From NCBI GenBank assembly GCA_027621385.1, contig JAQCBQ010000003.1:1-34302 (forward strand): a stretch of DNA of 34,302 nucleotides, read 5' to 3'. The stretch is from Bacteroidota bacterium (GTDB lineage: Bacteria; Bacteroidota; Bacteroidia; CAIKAF01). Position 1 is the first letter of the stretch. Each line of letters opens with the position of its first letter. Both the position numbers and the translations under genes were made by a program. Of the stretch, positions 29,048 to 34,302 are shown piece after piece. Under the pieces are notes generated by a model, which worked only from the letters and a program-made list of their open reading frames with translations, searched no databases and was not told the origin of the DNA.

Positions 29048-29740
29048 CTATTCGGAAGTTAAATCGGACAAAAATTGCTGCTTTAACTGGGCGGAATGCC
29101 GAAACGATCGTTCTGCCCAAGCAATTTTTAAATCCAATTGTTCTGCCAAACTAAGTCCAAATTGACTTGGCTGTTGTTCCCGCATTTTCCAGGTAAGGTG
29201 GTGCATGCACACGGCCGCAGAAACACTTACATTTAGGCTTTCAGTAAATCCAACCATTGGAATTTTCATGTAGCCGTCAGCCGAGTGAAGCGCCTCTTCA
29301 CTCAAGCCCTGCATCTCAGTTCCAAAAACAAGGGCCAATGGAACACTGCAGTCCATGGTCTCTAAATTTACATCGTTCTTATGTGGACTGGCAGCGTATA
29401 TGGTATATCCTAAGGTCCTCAGTTTGGAATAGCATTGCTGTACCGCATCCTCACCTGAATACCTGTGAATGCTCAACCAACGGCTACTGCCCAGTGAAAT
29501 TTCGTGGCTGGTGCTAAAGGGATTTGTTTTTTCAATAACATGCACATCCTGAACCCCGAAGCAATCGCAGGAACGAAGTACAGCACTGGCATTGTGCGCT
29601 TGAAAGAGATTTTCTAAAACAATGGTCAACCTTCGCGTACGCAAAGCCGCTTTTTCATTGAACAACAACGCCTTATGAGGCGTAATTTGTTCCAACAAAC
29701 ATTCCAGGTAGCTCGACTTCCGATCTCCCGGAACATCCAT
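29048..29740 (-). CDS. TrmH/SpoU family RNA 2'-O-methyltransferase
   Basis: TRRLTIVLENLFQAHNASAVLRSCDCFGVQDVHVIE, LALVFGTEMQGLSEEAL, IPMVGFTESLNVSVSAAV. Confidence 0.95.
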   Translation of the reverse strand: MDVPGDRKSSYLECLLEQITPHKALLFNEKAALRTRRLTIVLENLFQAHNASAVLRSCDCFGVQDVHVIEKTNPFSTSHEISLGSSRWLSIHRYSGEDAVQQCYSKLRTLGYTIYAASPHKNDVNLETMDCSVPLALVFGTEMQGLSEEALHSADGYMKIPMVGFTESLNVSVSAAVCMHHLTWKMREQQPSQFGLSLAEQLDLKIAWAERSFRHSAQLKQQFLSDLTSE

Positions 29741-30162
29741 TACAATACCAATTCTAAATTGGAAAAGAAGAATGAGGCTTCAATGCCTGCATTTTCATCG
29801 CTATCGCTTCCATGAACGGCATTGGCGGCAATGCTTTGAGCATATTTGGCGCGAATGGTACCGGGCTCCGCTTTGCTGGGATCGGTGGCTCCAATTAAGG
29901 TGCGAAAATCAGACACCGCATTTGCTTTCTCCAACACGGCCGCTACAATTGGCCCGGAAGACATATAGCTCACCAATTCACCATAAAATGGACGCTCTTT
30001 GTGAACCGCATAAAATTGGCCCGCTTGCTCTGCGCTCAATTGCAAATACTTCATACCCACAACCTTGAAACCGGCTGCCGTAATATCAGCAATAATGTTA
30101 CCCATGTGTCCATTGGCTACCGCATCGGGTTTAACCATAGTAAAAGTTCTGTTTCCGCTCAT
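29740..30162 (-). CDS. ndk: Nucleoside-diphosphate kinase
   Basis: [29 protein letters not shown] active-site histidine; start at MSGNRTF. Confidence 0.96.
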   Translation of the reverse strand: MSGNRTFTMVKPDAVANGHMGNIIADITAAGFKVVGMKYLQLSAEQAGQFYAVHKERPFYGELVSYMSSGPIVAAVLEKANAVSDFRTLIGATDPSKAEPGTIRAKYAQSIAANAVHGSDSDENAGIEASFFFSNLELVL

Positions 30163-30187
30163 TGCGCTTGGTTTTGTTAATTTCGTG

Positions 30188-30195
30188 CAAAAGTA
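30188..30195 (-). promoter_or_regulatory. Possible -7 element (TACTTTTG) for ndk
   Basis: Matches Bacteroidota TAnnTTTG on the minus strand upstream of ndk; no clear -33 element. Confidence 0.4.
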
Positions 30196-30210
30196 CATAA
30201 ACCAGCCGAT

Positions 30211-31197
30211 TTGAAACCTGCATTTGATAACCTAGATTGGAATTCGTTAAAATCAATGGGAAAGGTTGTTGCCATTTGCCACAGCCGACCCGACGGAGAT
30301 GCCATTGGCAGCCTCTTGGGCTGGCACTGGATTTGCCAATCCTATGGTATTGATTCCCTCCCCATGTGCCCCGATCCCATACCCGATTATTTGGGATTTC
30401 TCCCGGGAACGGAATCTCTTTTTGTTTTCAATCCTACCGATCAAAATCCGGCAGAGCTCCTTCTGAATGAGGCCGGTTTAATTGTTTTACTTGACTTTTC
30501 AAGAAGAAACCGATGTGGAGACGAGCTGTCTGCGCTGTTGGCCAAGGCCAAGTGCCCCGTTTGGTGCATTGACCACCATCCCGAACCCGAGAGCTTTGAT
30601 GCCTTGTTCCACGATACCAGCGCAAGTTCTACCTGTGAATTGGTGGTTCGGCTTACCTCTGAACCCTGCACGCCACAGGCCGCCATGTGTTTAATGACGG
30701 GGCTGTTGACCGATACAGGCCGTTTTCAATTTGCCACAAGCCCTGCTACTTTTCAAGCGGCTTCCATTCTATTGAATTCCGATATGGATTACCGGGCTCT
30801 CACCGACCGGTTGTTCGAGCAAGAGTCCTTGCAAACCTTACGCCTTCGGGGGCATATTCTAAAAGATAAACTGATTCAATCTTCAGAATTGCCCATGGCT
30901 TGGATTGAACTTTCCTTTCAAGAAAGCAAATCCCTAAATCTGAAATCGGGCGCCACAGAAGGCTGGGTGAATTTTGGACTTGCTATTGAAGGAAATCAAG
31001 CCTCTTTTTTGCTCCATGAAAAAGAGGAAGGAATTACCCGAATTTCCTTCCGATCTAAGAATCAAATAGAGGTAAATCGATTCGCAGAAAAATACTTTCA
31101 GGGTGGAGGACACAAATATGCCGCCGGAGGACGTTTTGAAGGGAACAGTGCAGCAGCACTTCAATTTTTATTGGAACGCGTACATGAACTTTTTTAA
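30211..31197 (+). CDS. DHH/DHHA1 phosphoesterase (NrnA-like nanoRNase / pAp phosphatase)
   Basis: [48 protein letters not shown] start proposed. Confidence 0.94.
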   Translation: MKPAFDNLDWNSLKSMGKVVAICHSRPDGDAIGSLLGWHWICQSYGIDSLPMCPDPIPDYLGFLPGTESLFVFNPTDQNPAELLLNEAGLIVLLDFSRRNRCGDELSALLAKAKCPVWCIDHHPEPESFDALFHDTSASSTCELVVRLTSEPCTPQAAMCLMTGLLTDTGRFQFATSPATFQAASILLNSDMDYRALTDRLFEQESLQTLRLRGHILKDKLIQSSELPMAWIELSFQESKSLNLKSGATEGWVNFGLAIEGNQASFLLHEKEEGITRISFRSKNQIEVNRFAEKYFQGGGHKYAAGGRFEGNSAAALQFLLERVHELF

Positions 31198-31726
31198 GGC
31201 CCCCATTCCGTTCTTTATCCTGCTTGGCTTTTTAAGCCAGGCCTGTGGAGGCGCGTCACCTGAAGTTCCTCCACCCCCTCAAATCTCTGAAAAAAAGCTT
31301 CAGGAAGAATTAATTCAGGTCAACCAACGCATGATTCAAGAAGAACAATGGTTGATAAAAAAATACCTGGAGCGCAGAAATCTGCCCTTTGAATCCTTTG
31401 GAACAGGCTTGCACCTGGTTCGACTGTCCAAACCCTTAACCGGCTCTAAACCCAAGGCGGGCGACTATGTTCAAATTGAATATTCGGCCTCGTTGTTGGA
31501 TGGTACCCCATGCTTTCGTTCAGAAGAGGCAGGAGAAGTGCTTCGCTTGGCATTCGACCCCATTGAATCTGGCTTGCAAGATGGAATTTTGAAGATGCAA
31601 ACAGGAGAGGAGTGCTTGCTGTTGATACCATCGCACCTGGCCTTTGGGCTGTTGGGCGATTTAGATAAAATTCCGCCCTATACTCCAGTGGCATATAAGG
31701 TAAAATTGATGCGCATTCAGCCATGA
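31184..31726 (+). CDS. FKBP-type peptidyl-prolyl isomerase lipoprotein (GldI-like)
   Basis: Start at [21 protein letters not shown] (lipobox); GDYVQIEYSASLLDGTPCFRS, EECLLLIPSHLAFGL; overlaps the 3' end of the DHH gene. Confidence 0.85.
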   Translation: MNFFKAPIPFFILLGFLSQACGGASPEVPPPPQISEKKLQEELIQVNQRMIQEEQWLIKKYLERRNLPFESFGTGLHLVRLSKPLTGSKPKAGDYVQIEYSASLLDGTPCFRSEEAGEVLRLAFDPIESGLQDGILKMQTGEECLLLIPSHLAFGLLGDLDKIPPYTPVAYKVKLMRIQP

Positions 31727-32592
31727 GGAACCCCTTTGTTTTCTATTTTGTTTTCACTGCTCTTTTTCAGGCCTGTGGATGGGGTTCCGGTTTTGAAGAG
31801 CTGGGTCCTGAAATGAGCTTGAAATTGGACACCGATTTGGATGGTGGTCCAACGGGCGATTCTGTGGTATGGCTTAGAATGTCCGCCTGGATTTCAAATT
31901 CCGAGGATTCAATTTTGGAACCCACCTCCGGATTCAATTTAGAGGTGCACAAAGTTGCTTCCACCAATCCCAACGATTTAATAGCGGTGTTGCCGCATTT
32001 AAGTGCCGGAGATTCAGGAGCAATTCAGTGGACCAAACAGGCATTCCAAAGCATACCTGAATTTGAAAATCTGGTGTTGAATGGCTTGAAATCAGATAGT
32101 TTGGTGCGGCTTCGGTTTCGGGTCTTGGAAGTTCGAAATCGAGAAGGTCTTGAGGCCCTAAATCGAGAAAAAGAGCAACAGGCTGCCGCCTACGCGGTTG
32201 ATGAATTCAAAGCCTACATTCAACTGTATAGGCAAGATTTGGTCTCCATTCCATTTTCACCCTTTGTTATCAAAGAAACCTTTCAAGAAAAGGCCAAACA
32301 GCTGCAGTATGGTGATTCCATTCGCATCCGTTACCTCTTGCTCACCTTAGATGGTCGGCCTGTGGAAGGAGATTGGTCCGATTCCGGACAACTTCATTTG
32401 AAAATTGGTCCCAGCAGCCTGTTTCCAATGGCTTTTTTTGAAGGACTAATGCAATTTAAAGAAGGAGAGCAGGGCCTACTGTTAATCCCGTACACCCACT
32501 GGAGTTCCAATCCCCCTTCCGCTTGGGCAAAGTATGGATTGCACGCCTTTGATAATTTGGTGTATAAGATCGACGTCGAACGGGTATTTTAA
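31723..32592 (+). CDS. Second FKBP-like lipoprotein
   Basis: Lipobox TALFQAC; YGDSIRIRYLLLTLDGRPVEGDW...FEGLMQFKEGEQGLLLIPYTHWSS; ATGA overlap with the upstream FKBP gene. Confidence 0.78.
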   Translation: MRNPFVFYFVFTALFQACGWGSGFEELGPEMSLKLDTDLDGGPTGDSVVWLRMSAWISNSEDSILEPTSGFNLEVHKVASTNPNDLIAVLPHLSAGDSGAIQWTKQAFQSIPEFENLVLNGLKSDSLVRLRFRVLEVRNREGLEALNREKEQQAAAYAVDEFKAYIQLYRQDLVSIPFSPFVIKETFQEKAKQLQYGDSIRIRYLLLTLDGRPVEGDWSDSGQLHLKIGPSSLFPMAFFEGLMQFKEGEQGLLLIPYTHWSSNPPSAWAKYGLHAFDNLVYKIDVERVF

Positions 32593-32613
32593 CTCAAATT
32601 GGGGGGTAATGCC

Positions 32614-32898
32614 TTATTTCCCCTTTTGTTTTTCCCACTGCTTGCGCAGGGCATCGATGCATTCATCCAAGGCAGTTTCAAACCTTGGTCCCTGTTTTTT
32701 TGCAAACAAATCATTCCCCGGAACCCGAAGTCGGACTTCTGCTGCTTTGTTGTTTTCAACGTCTTGAGTCCGTTTGTAGGTAACCTCTACCCCAACCAAC
32801 TCCGGAATTCGATCGTAGAAAGTGGATAATTTCTTTGTAGTGCGGTCTTTTAAGGTCTCTTTAAGATTTAGAGATGGTGCAAGAATTCGAATGTCCAT
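32614..32898 (-). CDS. hpf: Ribosome hibernation promoting factor (HPF/RaiA family)
   Basis: MDIRILAPSLNLKETLKDRTTKKLSTFYDRIPELVGVEV...DLFAKKQGPRFETALDECIDALRKQWEKQKGK. Confidence 0.93.
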   Translation of the reverse strand: MDIRILAPSLNLKETLKDRTTKKLSTFYDRIPELVGVEVTYKRTQDVENNKAAEVRLRVPGNDLFAKKQGPRFETALDECIDALRKQWEKQKGK

Positions 32899-32905
32899 GG
32901 CAACA

Positions 32906-32988
32906 GGGTGTTTTTAATTGGTAATGAAGAAAGGCAATGATGCCTTCCCATGCTTACAAGTTACCAAACCTTTTAATTCAAAACACCC
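32906..32988. repeat. Nested inverted repeat in the xerC-hpf gap
   Basis: GGGTGTTTTTAATT (32906-32919) vs AATTCAAAACACCC (32975-32988), 13/14 complementary; GGTAA (32920-32924)/TTACC (32961-32965); AAGGCA-ATGA-TGCCTT (32931-32946). Confidence 0.7.
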
Positions 32989-33000
32989 AATTAAAATAAA

Positions 33001-33921
33001 TTAACCTTGTTGTCCTTTTGGGTGGGCCTTGGCATAGGCTGTTTTTAGTCGCTCGATGCTAACATGGGTATACACTTGTGTGGCTGCCAGGCCTGCATGT
33101 CCCAATAACTCTTTAACGGCTAAAATATCTGCACCTTCACTGAGCAGCCAAGTAGCAAAGGTGTGGCGAAGCAAATGGGGTCCACGGTAATCGCTTTGAG
33201 TAACCTGACTCAGGTATTTTTTAGTTTGGCTGTACATCCAATCTCCGGTGCAGGCCTTCCCTTGATTGGTCAGGAATAGAGCATCTGTAGAGATACCCCC
33301 ACCGATTTGAAGAATAAAATCTGCTCTTTGTTTCAAATACTCCTTCAGCCAATCTACTAGGATTGGATGCAGGGGTATCAGCCGTTCTTTTTGTCGTTTT
33401 CCCATCACGCGGATGGTACTTCCTGCAAAAGAAACATCACCGGTTTTCAGTCCAACCAATTCTGCCCTTCGCATGCCGGTATATAAAAAGCAACCCAGCA
33501 TGGTTTTGTCTCGGTATCCGGCGAAGTCTGAACTGAGTTGGAACAACGAAGCCAATTGCTGGGCTTGAGATGGGGTTAAAAAATGCGGTTGCCGTTTGGG
33601 TGTTTTTAAATTTTTCAGGTCTTGCGTAGGATCAATATCTATTCGTTTTTGCCGCTTCATGAACTGAAAAAAGGTTCTAAGCGTGGACAACGTTCGATTG
33701 ATGGAGGTTCTGGCCAGGCCTTTGTGCCTTAAATGAATTAAAAACGACCGGATATCGGTTGGTTCAATAGAATTCCATTCTTCAGTGCCATCAACACCAA
33801 ATAAAAAGACCCGGAGTTGCTCCAGGTCATTCTGATATGCTCGAACGGTATGCGAAGATAACCTACGCTCCGCTTTCAGGTACGATAAAAAGGACGAGAT
33901 GCCATCTGTGCCGGCGTTCAT
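33001..33921 (-). CDS. xerC: Tyrosine recombinase XerC-like
   Basis: GCFLYTGMRRAELVGLKTGDV, GPHLLRHTFATWLLSEGADILAVKELLGHAGLAATQVYTHVS. Confidence 0.95.
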   Translation of the reverse strand: MNAGTDGISSFLSYLKAERRLSSHTVRAYQNDLEQLRVFLFGVDGTEEWNSIEPTDIRSFLIHLRHKGLARTSINRTLSTLRTFFQFMKRQKRIDIDPTQDLKNLKTPKRQPHFLTPSQAQQLASLFQLSSDFAGYRDKTMLGCFLYTGMRRAELVGLKTGDVSFAGSTIRVMGKRQKERLIPLHPILVDWLKEYLKQRADFILQIGGGISTDALFLTNQGKACTGDWMYSQTKKYLSQVTQSDYRGPHLLRHTFATWLLSEGADILAVKELLGHAGLAATQVYTHVSIERLKTAYAKAHPKGQQG

Positions 33922-33941
33922 GGCCGAGATAGCTTCCCAAC

Positions 33942-34139
33942 TTAAATGTTGGTTTCCTGACGGCGAATTTGCTCGATGTAAGCAGCCTTAGTAATTTCAT
34001 CACGACGCTCTACCGATGGTTTGGTAAAGGCTTGACGCTTTCTAAGTTGCTTCAAAGCACCTGTTTTTTCAAACTTACGTTTGAACTTTTTAAGGGCGCG
34101 ATCGATGTTTTCACCTTCTTTAATTGGGATAATCAACAT
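33942..34139 (-). CDS. rpsU: 30S ribosomal protein S21
   Basis: MLIIPIKEGENIDRALKKFKRKFEKTGALKQLRKRQAFTKPSVERRDEITKAAYI. Confidence 0.97.
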   Translation of the reverse strand: MLIIPIKEGENIDRALKKFKRKFEKTGALKQLRKRQAFTKPSVERRDEITKAAYIEQIRRQETNI

Positions 34140-34162
34140 GTGATAGTCTTTTTAATGGAGTG

Positions 34163-34193
34163 CAAATGTAGAGAAATCCTTTTTGTTTCTCAA
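34163..34193 (-). promoter_or_regulatory. Bacteroidota sigma-A-type promoter for rpsU
   Basis: Minus strand TTG (plus CAA 34191-34193), 20 bp spacer, TACATTTG (plus CAAATGTA 34163-34170). Confidence 0.6.
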
Positions 34194-34211
34194 ATATTTT
34201 CATGCAGTTTT

Positions 34212-34241
34212 TTGTAAAACTCAGGGATGAACGTATATTTG
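34212..34241 (+). promoter_or_regulatory. Bacteroidota sigma-A-type promoter for tRNA-Arg
   Basis: TTG (34212-34214), 19 bp spacer, TATATTTG (34234-34241), 13 bp before the tRNA 5' end. Confidence 0.75.
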
Positions 34242-34254
34242 CCCCACTTTAATA

Positions 34255-34302
34255 GGCCCCGTAGCTTAATTGGATAGAGCATCTGACTACGGATCAGAAG
34301 GT
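34255..34302 (+). tRNA. tRNA-Arg(ACG), 3' truncated by window end
   Basis: GGCCCCG-TA-GCTT...GAGC-A-TCTGA-CTACGGA-TCAGA; anticodon loop CTACGGA reads ACG. Confidence 0.92.

Noticed and set aside
28776-29154. ORFs over copy 3 and its flank (28776..28997, 28829..29029, 28870..29154 +; 28679..28975, 28848..29120 -)
   Set aside because: They run through the hairpin in multiple frames, have low-complexity arginine/alanine/proline-rich translations and no recognisable domain; by-products of GC-rich repeat sequence.

Overview
Window from a Bacteroidota-type chromosome. The evidence is T9SS C-terminal sorting domains, TTG-N19-TAnnTTTG promoters, a moxR/batABCDE aerotolerance operon and a DHH-FKBP lipoprotein pair. 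Almost all of it is densely packed, ordinary core genome: rarA (5' truncated), a trans-sulfuration PLP enzyme, PAP2, obg, a ferredoxin plus LuxC-like acyl-CoA reductase, rlmH, nadC, yihY, gapA, a secreted M43 protease, cinA, the moxR-DUF58-bat operon, a yfcE-like phosphoesterase, a TrmH-family methylase, ndk, nrnA, two FKBP lipoproteins, hpf, xerC, rpsU and the start of a tRNA-Arg(ACG). The main unexplained signal is a family of three ~140-153 bp GC-rich, non-coding structured elements at 14972-15121 (+), 18651-18803 (-) and 28831-28972 (+). They share conserved ends (GGGCGG..CGGGCTTTC ... TCAATCCC[GT]SCC), an 8-bp basal stem with compensatory changes between copies, a copy-specific long middle stem whose sequence differs but whose pairing is kept, and a conserved apical motif GCTYCYNNNGTCGC. 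Each fills one of the only three large (>200 bp) convergent (tail-to-tail) gaps in the window. No protein in the window explains them. They could be REP/MITE-like mobile hairpins or a structured RNA family.
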